A stretch of 64,000 bases of DNA, taken from positions 1 to 64,000 of the forward strand of contig JBNKZD010000258.1 in the NCBI GenBank assembly GCA_050301235.1, read 5' to 3'. This stretch comes from JAFGIN01 sp050301235. Its GTDB lineage: Bacteria > Fibrobacterota > Chitinivibrionia > Chitinivibrionales > Chitinispirillaceae. The translations under genes were made by a program, and so were the position numbers. Shown here one piece after another: positions 35,518-43,509 of this stretch (within the stretch, counting starts at the first letter, position 1; the number at the start of each line of letters is the position of its first letter). Below the pieces are notes generated by a model. The model had not been told where the DNA came from, searched no databases, and saw nothing but the letters and a program-made list of their open reading frames with translations.

Positions 35518-37854
35518 TTGAAGGCATTTTCCATCATTTTTCTCAGCTATGTCATTTTATCTGGGAACGTTCTCGATGTTTGGGTGATTTCAGAAAATGG
35601 GAATAGTCTGCCAGCATGCAGAATCTGTATATCGGGAGTTGACTCTTGCATTTACTCAGATCTTAACGGACATGCTGTAATTGAATACCCTAATCAAAAA
35701 AGCTCAATTCTGTTCAGTGCATCAGGATATGAAGATACAATCGTGTCGAATCTCCAGAATATTGACACATTAAAAATCCAATTGAATGAGCTGTCATCAA
35801 TTACCTCACTTGCGCCCATTAAAGTAACGGCGCCGCAATTAAAGCCTGCTGACTACATGCTGAAGAATCGTCCGGTTCTATTTACATCATCAGATATTCT
35901 TAATACTGCCGGGACCGGAGGCGATATCAGCCGATATATCGCAACGATGCCATCAGTCGTCGCCTCAATCAGTGAAGGATATGATAATACGTTATATGTT
36001 CGTGGAGGAAGACCGACTGAGGTTCTGTTTATCGTTGATGGCATCGAGTTTGAGAATGTTAACCATTTTTCTAAAGCCAGCGGATCCGGAGGACCCATCG
36101 GATTCATTAACTCCGAGTTTATTAAAAGTGTCGGTTATTATGCAGGAGGCATGCCTGCTGAGTTCCCTTCCAGACTATCATCAGTTATTAATGTCAGAAT
36201 GAAAAACGGTTCTTTTACAAATTATAAGGGTTCTGCCGCCGCAAAAATGACCGGGGGCATGCTCTCGCTTGAGGGGCCTTTATTATCTGAGTACGGTAGT
36301 ATTGCTGTTGCCGGCAGGTATATCAGTTTTGAACCATTTTCAAGATTTATCGATAATGGAGGAATCCCGAAACTTGGTGATTTTTTTACGAAATGCTGCT
36401 TCACTCCAAACGAAAATATAACTGTGTATGCAACAGGACTTCTCTCGTATAACCACAACATATTCAAGTATAATTCATATTTTCCTGCCGACAGTGGGTC
36501 CATTCAAAATACAACAAATGAGATTGTACAGATCAGACAGGGTGGCGGTGGATGTACTATCCGATATGATAACAGAATATCTCAGGAATTGACACTGGGA
36601 GTAACATTTCGTAATGGTAAATACTATGACAGTCTCAGTTCTTTTGAACCCGGGTATTTCCGTAACAAGTATGCACACAACCCAATCTGGGAGAATAATT
36701 CAAATAAACACAGTAAATCCCTGAATTATAAGGCAACTTTTAACCTTTGGGGTATTGATTCTCTTATTACCGGGGCACGTTTGTCCAGCAATCGGTTATC
36801 ATTAAAAAATGGTGAATATTCACAATATATCGTATCGTTATCAAAAGACACTGTTTATTCATTATGGACAGAAACCAAAAGGGCATCATTCTATGGACAT
36901 GAGGCAGGGTGCTTTTTTGATTTACCTATAGAGAAATGGTATATTAAAGCTAATTTCGGACTCCGCTATGATTATTTTGGATTGCTTGGTAAACATACCC
37001 TTTCTCCTTCGATTGTTGCAGATATAACGGTACCTTCATTGGGGCTATTCACATTAAGCTATGGGTTATATCATCAGTTTCCAACAGAGATCCCATTACT
37101 TTTATTTAATTCCCTTTCAGCCCAGAGATTTCTGACAGGTGAATCACTCGAAAAGCAGGAATTACGACTTCTAAAAAATATCATGCCTTACAGGTGTCAG
37201 CAATATGGCATAGGGTATAAGACTGCTCTTTTCGACCAGTTATTTATCAAGAGTGATCTATATTACAAATGGTATGACAGGGAATTTTTGTACAGCAGTC
37301 AGTTTTATATTTCAGTGATCGAAATGGGTAGTGATGGTCTCTATAAAATTTCAAGTCAGAATGGGAAGCGGAAATCAATGGGCATAGAACTGATGCTCAA
37401 TAATGATGATCAGCACTGGTATTATTTTTCGGCAGGTGGATCCATTTTCAGAGTCCTCAATAAATACAAAGACGGCCAATGGTATCCAGACTGGACCGAT
37501 ATTGGATATACATGTTCAATCTCCAGCCGGCTATCCTTTTTAGAGCATCACAAACTTTCTTTAACTCTCAGCGCAATGGGAGGACGTCCCTATACAAGGC
37601 AAAAAACACAAGCAGCCTCTTCAATTACAGCAAAGTCAGAATGGTTTAACGACCGGCTCGACCGAATATGCTACGTTAACCTTCGTTATGAATATACAAT
37701 GAAAATACGTTCACTAAACCTTGAAGCAAGCCTTGAGATCCTCAATCTCTTCAATGCACAACCTGCTTTGGATTACCGGTTTAATGGTGAACGGTATATA
37801 AAAGTTGTACCTTTTGGAATTACACCTATTCTGGGGGTTGGGGTGAAAATATAA
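35518..37854 (+). CDS. TonB-dependent receptor with N-terminal carboxypeptidase-regulatory-like domain
   Basis: 778 residues, outer membrane. The start is TTG, which puts the signal peptide (FSIIFLSYVILSG) at the very front. Residues 18-90 form a carboxypeptidase-D regulatory-like beta sandwich (VISENGNSLPACRICISG...FSASGYEDTIV). The plug follows at about 105-235: TAGTGGDISRYIATMPSV, NTLYVRGGRPTEVLFIVDGIEF, AGGMPAEFPSRLSSVINV. The rest is a long barrel ending ITPILGVGVKI. This SusC-like front-end arrangement is common in active importers; the substrate is not evident. No SusD partner is adjacent. It converges with the PIN module, with 18 bases between stops. Confidence 0.88.
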   Translation: MKAFSIIFLSYVILSGNVLDVWVISENGNSLPACRICISGVDSCIYSDLNGHAVIEYPNQKSSILFSASGYEDTIVSNLQNIDTLKIQLNELSSITSLAPIKVTAPQLKPADYMLKNRPVLFTSSDILNTAGTGGDISRYIATMPSVVASISEGYDNTLYVRGGRPTEVLFIVDGIEFENVNHFSKASGSGGPIGFINSEFIKSVGYYAGGMPAEFPSRLSSVINVRMKNGSFTNYKGSAAAKMTGGMLSLEGPLLSEYGSIAVAGRYISFEPFSRFIDNGGIPKLGDFFTKCCFTPNENITVYATGLLSYNHNIFKYNSYFPADSGSIQNTTNEIVQIRQGGGGCTIRYDNRISQELTLGVTFRNGKYYDSLSSFEPGYFRNKYAHNPIWENNSNKHSKSLNYKATFNLWGIDSLITGARLSSNRLSLKNGEYSQYIVSLSKDTVYSLWTETKRASFYGHEAGCFFDLPIEKWYIKANFGLRYDYFGLLGKHTLSPSIVADITVPSLGLFTLSYGLYHQFPTEIPLLLFNSLSAQRFLTGESLEKQELRLLKNIMPYRCQQYGIGYKTALFDQLFIKSDLYYKWYDREFLYSSQFYISVIEMGSDGLYKISSQNGKRKSMGIELMLNNDDQHWYYFSAGGSIFRVLNKYKDGQWYPDWTDIGYTCSISSRLSFLEHHKLSLTLSAMGGRPYTRQKTQAASSITAKSEWFNDRLDRICYVNLRYEYTMKIRSLNLEASLEILNLFNAQPALDYRFNGERYIKVVPFGITPILGVGVKI

Positions 37855-37872
37855 TAACTATTTCTCACTTAA

Positions 37873-38040
37873 TTACTTTTCTGTCCCATACCTGGCAGAT
37901 TCTTCTTTCATTGCCAGGGTTTCGGGTTTGAGTCTTGCATAGTATTCAATCAACTCTTTGTGAGATTTCCCTTTATGCTGCTCGTAGAATTTGTCCCGAA
38001 TATCACGGGTCATTTTGACGCAATCAAATGTCTTATTCAT
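37873..38040 (-). CDS. Micro-protein 2 of PIN module (55 aa), putative antitoxin paralogue
   Basis: 55 residues: begins NKTFDCVKMTRDIRDKFYEQ, then SHKELIEYYARLKPE. It is clearly homologous to the gene just upstream (shared FDCVKM-R-IRDK-YE pattern and a D/EL-I-YY block), so the two are tandem duplicates. Its ATG overlaps the upstream TGA as ATGA, implying translational coupling. Small helical proteins of this composition accompany PIN-domain genes and are candidates for toxin-neutralising partners. Found by reading the DNA between the receptor and PIN genes; no ribosome site is needed given the overlap. Confidence 0.72.
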   Translation of the reverse strand: MNKTFDCVKMTRDIRDKFYEQHKGKSHKELIEYYARLKPETLAMKEESARYGTEK

Positions 38041-38210
38041 CTTTTATTGCCGTAATGAGCTATCTTTTCCTGCACCTGTCGAGCTTCAACGGCTCTCTGA
38101 TGATAATATGCTATCAAGTCCTTATCAGACATATTCTTTTGCTCTTCATACATCTTATCACGAATTTCACGTACCATTTTTACACAATCAAATGATTTAG
38201 TCTTCTTCAT
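38037..38210 (-). CDS. Micro-protein 1 of PIN module (57 aa), putative antitoxin
   Basis: 57 residues: begins KKTKSFDCVKMVREIRDKMY, then MSDKDLIAYYHQRAVEARQV. Predicted amphipathic helices and a strongly charged composition fit an antitoxin-like partner. Its ATG lies 14 bases inside the 3' end of the PIN gene, in another frame, so PIN, micro-protein 1 and micro-protein 2 form an unbroken chain of overlapping genes. Toxin-first order is less usual for VapBC modules, where the antitoxin normally precedes. Assignment as antitoxin rests on context and size. Confidence 0.75.
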   Translation of the reverse strand: MKKTKSFDCVKMVREIRDKMYEEQKNMSDKDLIAYYHQRAVEARQVQEKIAHYGNKR

Positions 38211-38661
38211 AATGTGCTACCTCCCGTGGCGAGTATATTGTAATGGCGCGATATCCACAGCTTAAATTCACAGCATTGAACTGTTGTACCTTATCAAGTT
38301 TTACAATGTGCTTGAAATTCCAACTCACAAGTACCTCTGCTGAAATAGTAGCGATTGCAATATGCAACAGGTCGTTCTTGAATCTGTCGGAAATGATGTT
38401 TCTTTTCTGATACTCTTTCATCAAATCAAGCGCTTCTTGATTGGGTTCGAGAATCTCGGCACCCAACTGAATTAGTTCTTCCAATTTCTTTCTGACCTGC
38501 TCAGGGGCTTTTTGGATTTCTTCGGTTACGATGGAGGAGATTACAGGCTGGAATAAACCTTTTTTGAGGTCATCAACTAATGCATTAGACCATACCTGAA
38601 ACTCCTCGTCGAAACAACCCCCGATTACAGAGGTATCAAAGTAAATTCGTGGTATCTTCAT
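38197..38661 (-). CDS. PIN-domain ribonuclease, VapC-like toxin candidate
   Basis: 154 residues. PIN acidic residues are visible: Asp9 in YFDTSVIGG, Glu in VTEEIQK near 47, Asp97 in KNDLLHIAIAT, and the SWNFKHIV block near 113-120 with Asn near the last metal site. Length and order match single-domain PIN nucleases that cleave RNA in toxin-antitoxin modules. Its 3' end overlaps micro-protein 1 by 14 bases. All acidic positions are intact, unlike the VapC fragment at 25119. The module sits in a patch with a REP transposase and HicB remnants, suggesting acquired DNA. A real toxin role is inferred. Confidence 0.85.
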   Translation of the reverse strand: MKIPRIYFDTSVIGGCFDEEFQVWSNALVDDLKKGLFQPVISSIVTEEIQKAPEQVRKKLEELIQLGAEILEPNQEALDLMKEYQKRNIISDRFKNDLLHIAIATISAEVLVSWNFKHIVKLDKVQQFNAVNLSCGYRAITIYSPREVAHYEED

Positions 38662-38694
38662 TTATTTGCCTCCCTACCATCAATTACGAATTCA

Positions 38695-38793
38695 CTATAA
38701 AAATGTGAAACGCACATTTCCAAAGCTATACATTTTTTGCTTATGAACGGTTTTGACTATAACTTGTATCAAAATTTTGTCTGAAACATCCAT
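38695..38793 (-). CDS. Possible 32-aa ORF ahead of the PIN gene
   Basis: A 32-codon frame (MDVSDKILIQVIVKTVHK at its start) has a good AGGAAAG site six bases before its ATG and ends 34 bases before the PIN start. It resembles no known family and could be a truncated antitoxin, a leader peptide or chance. Confidence 0.25.
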   Translation of the reverse strand: MDVSDKILIQVIVKTVHKQKMYSFGNVRFTFL

Positions 38794-39006
38794 ATCACTT
38801 TCCTTTCTCTATTTTTTTATTCCTCCCTCAGTAACACCATATAACTGTTGATCTGCATGATCGTTTTTTTAAGAAACGCAACATTTTTTCGTTTTCAAAA
38901 TTATATTCCTTACATGGTAAATGCCGAAATATTGTAATTACACAATTTAAGTACCAATATGATTCATCAGAAGCTCCGGGAATGCGATTACGGGAGATTC
39001 AACTTA

Positions 39007-39071
39007 AATCCGTGCACCGACTGTTAAGGAGGAGGGTTTTTGTTTATAATAAAGCCCATCCTTGCGGTCGG
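39007..39071. repeat. REP-like hairpin, left copy beside the transposase
   Basis: AATCCG-GC-CCGACTGTTAAGGAGGAGGG at its left (39007-39038) pairs with CCCATCCTTGCGGTCGG (39055-39071). The left 31 bases are nearly repeated at 39679-39709 on the far side of the transposase gene. The bracketing of a REP-associated transposase by such hairpins is the family's normal setting. Confidence 0.75.
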
Positions 39072-39117
39072 AACTCGGAATAATAATCTGAGCTTCGATG
39101 TAAAGTAGAATGTTAAT

Positions 39118-39699
39118 ATGAACAATCAAAGTAAATTTAATTCAGTAGGACCAGTAGCCTATTTTTTAACATTCAGCACATACGGTTCAAGGTTCCACGG
39201 AGATGATCGAGGTTCTGTAGATCGCAGGTTTCATAACATTCCAGGTACACCCTATTTGAAGCCGAATGAAACTTTGGTAAATTATGAAAGAAACTTATGT
39301 AAACAATTTCCAGTTGCTTTTAACCCGGCACAACGAAAATCTGTCGAGCACACTATTAGAGAAGTGTGTAAACATAACAAATGGACTCTTCATGCCGTAA
39401 ATGCCCGCACGAAACATGTCCATGTAGTCTTAACCGCAATTAAACGGCCGGAATTAGTAATGAATTCATTAAAGTCATGGTGTACACGGAAGTTACGGGA
39501 AAACGGGTTATTGTCTGATGAGATTAAGCCATGGTCAAGGCATGGGAGTACACGATATTTGTGGGATGAGAGAGCATTGTATTATGCATGCAGGTATGTG
39601 ATAGTGTTTCAGGATGATAAACCTGGTATGGTACGAGAAGAAGCCCTCCCTAACGGTCGGGCCACGGGATGTATTGGCAATCCGCGCCTCGACTGTTAA
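39118..39699 (+). CDS. REP-associated tyrosine transposase (RAYT, Y1/HUH family)
   Basis: 193 residues of the TnpA-REP group, related to IS200/IS605 transposases. The HUH metal motif is TKHVHVVL (His100, His102). The N-terminus AYFLTFSTYGSRFHGDDRGSVDRR is typical. The catalytic Tyr probably lies in ERALYYACRYVIVF near residue 160. These enzymes nick and join single-stranded DNA at REP hairpins and are domesticated rather than freely mobile. The last about 18 codons, including the stop, fall inside the right-hand hairpin, so the protein tail is encoded by the repeat. The gene appears intact and monocistronic. Confidence 0.88.
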   Translation: MNNQSKFNSVGPVAYFLTFSTYGSRFHGDDRGSVDRRFHNIPGTPYLKPNETLVNYERNLCKQFPVAFNPAQRKSVEHTIREVCKHNKWTLHAVNARTKHVHVVLTAIKRPELVMNSLKSWCTRKLRENGLLSDEIKPWSRHGSTRYLWDERALYYACRYVIVFQDDKPGMVREEALPNGRATGCIGNPRLDC

Positions 39700-39709
39700 G
39701 GGGAGGGTT
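39644..39709. repeat. REP-like hairpin, right copy overlapping the transposase 3' end
   Basis: CCCTCCCTAACGGTCG (39644-39659) pairs with CGACTGTTAAGGGGAGGG (39690-39707). The right arm and its flank repeat the left-hand element. It contains the transposase stop codon, and its end abuts a HicB remnant whose stop codon falls in the repeat edge (39708-39710), so the insertion may have truncated that gene. Confidence 0.78.
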
Positions 39710-39860
39710 ATAACAAAGATAGACAACCTTCAACCGTTTCATAAATATTTTTCAATAATGCTTCGAAATTTTCTCCCTGTGTAGCACATCCGGGGGGTGC
39801 CGGAACTTCAGCCCAACAGCCGGCTTTTTCAGCTTTGTGAATTATTACTTATAGTTTAAT
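39708..39860 (-). pseudogene. HicB-like antitoxin remnant, copy 1
   Basis: The frame reads VIIHKAEKAGCWAEVPAPPG then CATQGENFEALLKNIYETVE, the core of small HicB/UPF0150 antitoxins. The position expected for the start Met is ATT, and a TAA lies three codons in, so it cannot be made. The C-terminus is cut at the REP-like repeat. A near-identical stretch occurs at 48968-49115. No HicA toxin is recognisable next to either. Confidence 0.75.
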
Positions 39861-40053
39861 GATGTTTTTCCCGTTTGGCGGGTGATACCAGTATTAAAAG
39901 TCAGTACCGTTTTTTTTACTGTTTCAAATGATTTTATTACTTCCTAAAGTTGTTTCTCCTTGTAAAGTATTTTGTTTTAAATCAGAATAGTTTTCTCTTT
40001 TGCAGTGTTCCGAATTATGCTCCTTAATTAATAACTCTTATATTCCATACGAT

Positions 40054-41442
40054 CTACTTATTCAACGGATCCTGCGCCCCGGGCGGCATCTTAACTTTTT
40101 GTGTACCCGGTTGATTATACCTGTCGAGATTCCAGCGATAAATCATCTTGCCGTCACACATGACAAATGCTGTCGGGTTGGTGGTCCACGCTGTAGATTT
40201 TGGTTCAATGGCATCTTCGTGCATGGCATTACCTAGTTTAATTGGTTTTCCAAGCATAAAGGGTAACTTCTTATCAACTGGAACTGCGACAAATATCGGG
40301 TTCTGGCTGCTGTTTACATTATCTCCCCGCATTGAACCATCTCTGAAAACAAGCCATTTACCATCGGGTGAGAAGGTGAAATGGGAATAATTGTTTACCG
40401 GGTTGTAACTCTTCCAGATTGATCCTGCAAAAGAAAGCAATGGAATGAAGTGATCCTTTTCATCGGGCTCATTCCAACGGTATAGATATAGGGTAAGCCT
40501 GTTTACTTCATCATAAATTGCATTTACAGCCTTCTCATCTGCCGGTTCAGGCAATGCTCGTGCTGCTGCCAATTGCGCTTTTGTTGCCGGTTTGCCTCGT
40601 TCTAATACCAACGCAAACGGAAAAGTGGGATTTATTGCAATTTCCTGCATACATCGAAATCCAACTTGGTTCCGGTTAAACGCTTCTGCAAGAGGATGAA
40701 TCCCCGATTTGAAATTCTCGTCAAATACCTCAAGTTTTGTTGTACTGTCGTTGTAAATAAAAATCTTCTTCTGGTACACAAACCATGGCTCTGTGTAAGT
40801 GATTGTTTTAATTCCGGCAGGGTGTTCAGCGAGAATGGTGAAGGTATCTTTTTCGAAGCGGATTACTTTCAATACTTTTTCATAATTACACATCCCTGCA
40901 GCGTGCATATCCAGTTCCAGTACGAAAGTTCTATTGTTTCCATCAAGGACAGCAACATTTTCGATTCGGCCGCTAAGGCCTGTCATAATAGTATTAATTT
41001 CAACTTCTTTATCTGGTATATTTACCAGCAAAAAGCCCCTTGTTTGCGAATACGCAATCTCCTTATCTGACCACACAGGCAGGAACCTGAATTCAAACGG
41101 CCCTGTCACCATCTCCATGAAATCCTTTTTCACAGTATGCTGCTCAAGTTCCTCGTCATTCTTGAACTCAAGCAATTTTATAGCATTATCCAGTTCATTC
41201 GTTCCTACCATGTTGTCTTTTGGAACAGCGAAGAGATACCGTATTAAATCTCCCGGGCAGTAGATGCTGGGAGGAAGCATTACTTCGTAATCACCGTAGT
41301 CCATAAAAGTAGTATCAATCATTGATCGTATCTCCTGTATTTTTTGTTTGCAGCCTGTTTTGTCTGTACCAGAACAACCTGTTCCAAGAATAAAAGAACA
41401 GGAAAGATATAGTGCTGGTACGGCAATTCTTTTCCAGTTCAT
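40054..41442 (-). CDS. Lipoprotein of unknown function, amidohydrolase partner
   Basis: 462 residues with a lipoprotein signal peptide (LGTGC lipobox at about 23). The mature protein shows beta-propeller-like traits: TFSPDGKWLVFRDGSMRGDN, FVMCDGKMIYRWNLDRYNQ and strands with WxxxxE patterns, but no repeat family is certain. Its ATG overlaps the amidohydrolase stop as ATGA, so it is co-translated with that enzyme and probably works with it at the cell envelope. I recognise no named family. The C-terminus ends in MPPGAQDPLNK. Downstream is the HicB/REP patch. Confidence 0.75.
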   Translation of the reverse strand: MNWKRIAVPALYLSCSFILGTGCSGTDKTGCKQKIQEIRSMIDTTFMDYGDYEVMLPPSIYCPGDLIRYLFAVPKDNMVGTNELDNAIKLLEFKNDEELEQHTVKKDFMEMVTGPFEFRFLPVWSDKEIAYSQTRGFLLVNIPDKEVEINTIMTGLSGRIENVAVLDGNNRTFVLELDMHAAGMCNYEKVLKVIRFEKDTFTILAEHPAGIKTITYTEPWFVYQKKIFIYNDSTTKLEVFDENFKSGIHPLAEAFNRNQVGFRCMQEIAINPTFPFALVLERGKPATKAQLAAARALPEPADEKAVNAIYDEVNRLTLYLYRWNEPDEKDHFIPLLSFAGSIWKSYNPVNNYSHFTFSPDGKWLVFRDGSMRGDNVNSSQNPIFVAVPVDKKLPFMLGKPIKLGNAMHEDAIEPKSTAWTTNPTAFVMCDGKMIYRWNLDRYNQPGTQKVKMPPGAQDPLNK

Positions 41443-43178
41443 TTCCTGGCCTTTTCGAGATCATTGCGGATTGTTTCGACTTGTTTTGGGAATGTTTTGA
41501 TTCGCTGGTAACCATCCTTCTGCTTTGTACTTCTTTCAGTCGCATCCGCAAGCGCGTCGTTCATGTTCTTCAACAATACTGCATTATCCAACCCATAAAA
41601 TACTGCAGGATTTACAAGAGCGCTTCTATACCATTGCCACTCATCAAATTCACTCATGGTATCAAAGAAACCATCGACATATTCCTTGTATTCCGGTGCA
41701 CCTGTAACGAGGGATAAATACCAGTCAACCCCAAATATGATTTTATCCTGAAGATGTTTGTAACGTCTACTGTGTTTTAGTTCTCTAAACAGTTCAATTA
41801 CATTCTTTTTTACACTGTATTTGTCCAGGTTATAACATGAGAGGTCAGTATATACATGTTCAAATGTAATCTCTCCTTCTGCGCCGTTACCTTGTACAAT
41901 TTGCGGGTCGCACAGATTGGTTATTTCTTCCACCCAGTCCGAAGCAAGACCTGAACCTGGAAATCCTGGCTCTTTCTCAGCACTATCCCATTCACGACCA
42001 CCAAAATGGGCAAGGCAGAGTTTTAGTTTTGGGTATTTCATCAGAACTGGCCGCCAGTTCTTCGGATGAACATACTCGTCAAAGAAATAGCCCAATGGTG
42101 TGCATGGATCATAGGTACAGGAAACAATGCGGGGAGGACGTTTCGATAGATCGGCTTTATCATAGGCATGGTAAAATTTTGCCTCGTGCGTTGTCATACC
42201 GCCGGGGGAACAGTGGGTGAGAATCGGAATCCCTTCAGCTTCACAGCGTGCATAGAACTTTTCAAGGTCAGGAAGACGAGGGTCAAGCGGTTTGTAACCA
42301 AGCGGCGGATACATTTTGAAGCCGATGAATACTCCGGCATTCTTTAATGTAGCTATATATTTAAATGGTTCGTCCCATGGTCCAAAAAACCACGTTTTGT
42401 CATCAAAATCGCCGCCACTTGGTTTGCACCATCTTCGCGGGTCGTAATGAAACATTGGTATCAAATTCCATGGGTACTTTTTTATCGCAATAATGGTTGA
42501 ATCAATCTGCTCCTTATACCGTTGATGAACCCATACTTGATTAGGCCTTTCGTGTGTAACATCAACAAATACTCCTTTGTTTTCCGGAGCTGGAGCCACT
42601 TTCCGGTCGAAGCAATACACACCATTAACAGTAATCTTTACAGGCGGTGCCGGCATTGTTCCAGGGTACATTCCGGATGAACCGGATGTAATCCATTTAT
42701 CAAACGTACCTTCATGATATATGGTGGTGCTTTCCGGTGGGTAGCCAGCAATGTGCGCGAAATCCAAGTCCATCGGCATTATCATTGCGGGTGAGAATAT
42801 ATGTGCTTTCTCTCCAGAAAATATTTCTTCTGCTTTCTGTAAATCGGTAATACCATCTTTATAAGGTTTCTCTTTTAGTAGTCTGGAACCTCTATATGCG
42901 TCAATCAGCTCGTTGGCAAGTATATCTCCTATTTCTTCGGTTTTCTGCTTCTGAACTTTTCCACTTTTTCCAAGAAATACTCCGCCAACAGTATCAATTA
43001 CCTTACGTTCTAATGGAACTTTTATTCCACCCGTTTTCTTAGACATTTGATCCCACAAAAGTGGTAAAGGCGCGGTTGCCCCACTCTGAATATGTGAATG
43101 TCCATCTATAGCGAAATCCGCAGTAAATTCAGGTTTGTACTTTACCGGAACAACGCGTGCCGATATACCTGGTGACAT
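41439..43178 (-). CDS. Amidohydrolase-2-like metal-dependent hydrolase
   Basis: 579 residues from ATG 43178, which has AGGAG nearby; an in-frame TTG at 43199 is less likely. TIM-barrel hydrolase ligands are visible: DGHSHIQSG (His27, His29), FIGFKMYPPLGYKP with a possible bridging Lys, ILTHCSPGG, LCLAHFGGREWDS and IIFGVDWYLSL (the last Asp). This pattern fits the amidohydrolase-2/ACMSD-like group, although at 579 residues it is longer than the usual 300-400. No signal peptide. Its start overlaps the stop of a LysM stub by one base, and its end overlaps the lipoprotein gene by four, a three-gene chain. Substrate unknown. Confidence 0.85.
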   Translation of the reverse strand: MSPGISARVVPVKYKPEFTADFAIDGHSHIQSGATAPLPLLWDQMSKKTGGIKVPLERKVIDTVGGVFLGKSGKVQKQKTEEIGDILANELIDAYRGSRLLKEKPYKDGITDLQKAEEIFSGEKAHIFSPAMIMPMDLDFAHIAGYPPESTTIYHEGTFDKWITSGSSGMYPGTMPAPPVKITVNGVYCFDRKVAPAPENKGVFVDVTHERPNQVWVHQRYKEQIDSTIIAIKKYPWNLIPMFHYDPRRWCKPSGGDFDDKTWFFGPWDEPFKYIATLKNAGVFIGFKMYPPLGYKPLDPRLPDLEKFYARCEAEGIPILTHCSPGGMTTHEAKFYHAYDKADLSKRPPRIVSCTYDPCTPLGYFFDEYVHPKNWRPVLMKYPKLKLCLAHFGGREWDSAEKEPGFPGSGLASDWVEEITNLCDPQIVQGNGAEGEITFEHVYTDLSCYNLDKYSVKKNVIELFRELKHSRRYKHLQDKIIFGVDWYLSLVTGAPEYKEYVDGFFDTMSEFDEWQWYRSALVNPAVFYGLDNAVLLKNMNDALADATERSTKQKDGYQRIKTFPKQVETIRNDLEKARK

Positions 43179-43270
43179 TATATTTTCTCCTCTTTCCAAA
43201 GCTGATATTCAAATTTTTCAGCAACTGTGTTAAGTGTTTCGTTAGCCTTGACTGTGTAATTTTTGGGCAT
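43178..43270 (-). CDS. 30-residue LysM stub translationally coupled to the amidohydrolase
   Basis: An ORF of 30 residues begins MPKNYTVKANETLNTVAEKF and ends KEEKI; its TAA overlaps the amidohydrolase ATG as TAATG. The sequence is the first half of a LysM domain (YTVK-x-xETL-x-x-VAEKF). In other bacteria short LysM-domain proteins precede such genes near secretion-effector clusters. Here the domain is cut short, so it is either a relic kept as a leader peptide for translation of the amidohydrolase or a shortened functional peptide. Confidence 0.55.
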   Translation of the reverse strand: MPKNYTVKANETLNTVAEKFEYQLWKEEKI

Positions 43271-43509
43271 TTAGACTTCCCGATGGTACATTCAGATGAT
43301 AACGGTAAAGCATGAAGCTAAGCACCGTTTTAAGCTTATATAGCAATATACAAGAGTGAAAATAGGGAGTAAAGAATAATTTTTTATAGGGAGTGGATTT
43401 TAAATTCCAAATAGTTGCAGTGTTTTAAGACGGTTTAGTATCTTATACTTGATTATATTTAAAAATCATTGCTTTCACTTACATTGTACTCAAGAGGTGC
43501 AGGGACACT

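Noticed and set aside
38700..38725. AAATGTG-AAACG-CACATTT as a minus-strand terminator
   Set aside because: The stem is only seven A-T-rich bases and overlaps the end of the small ORF; too weak to call.
40000..41263. Plus-strand frames inside the lipoprotein gene
   Set aside because: They are opposite a gene with signal peptide and coupled overlap to the amidohydrolase, and have no family features.
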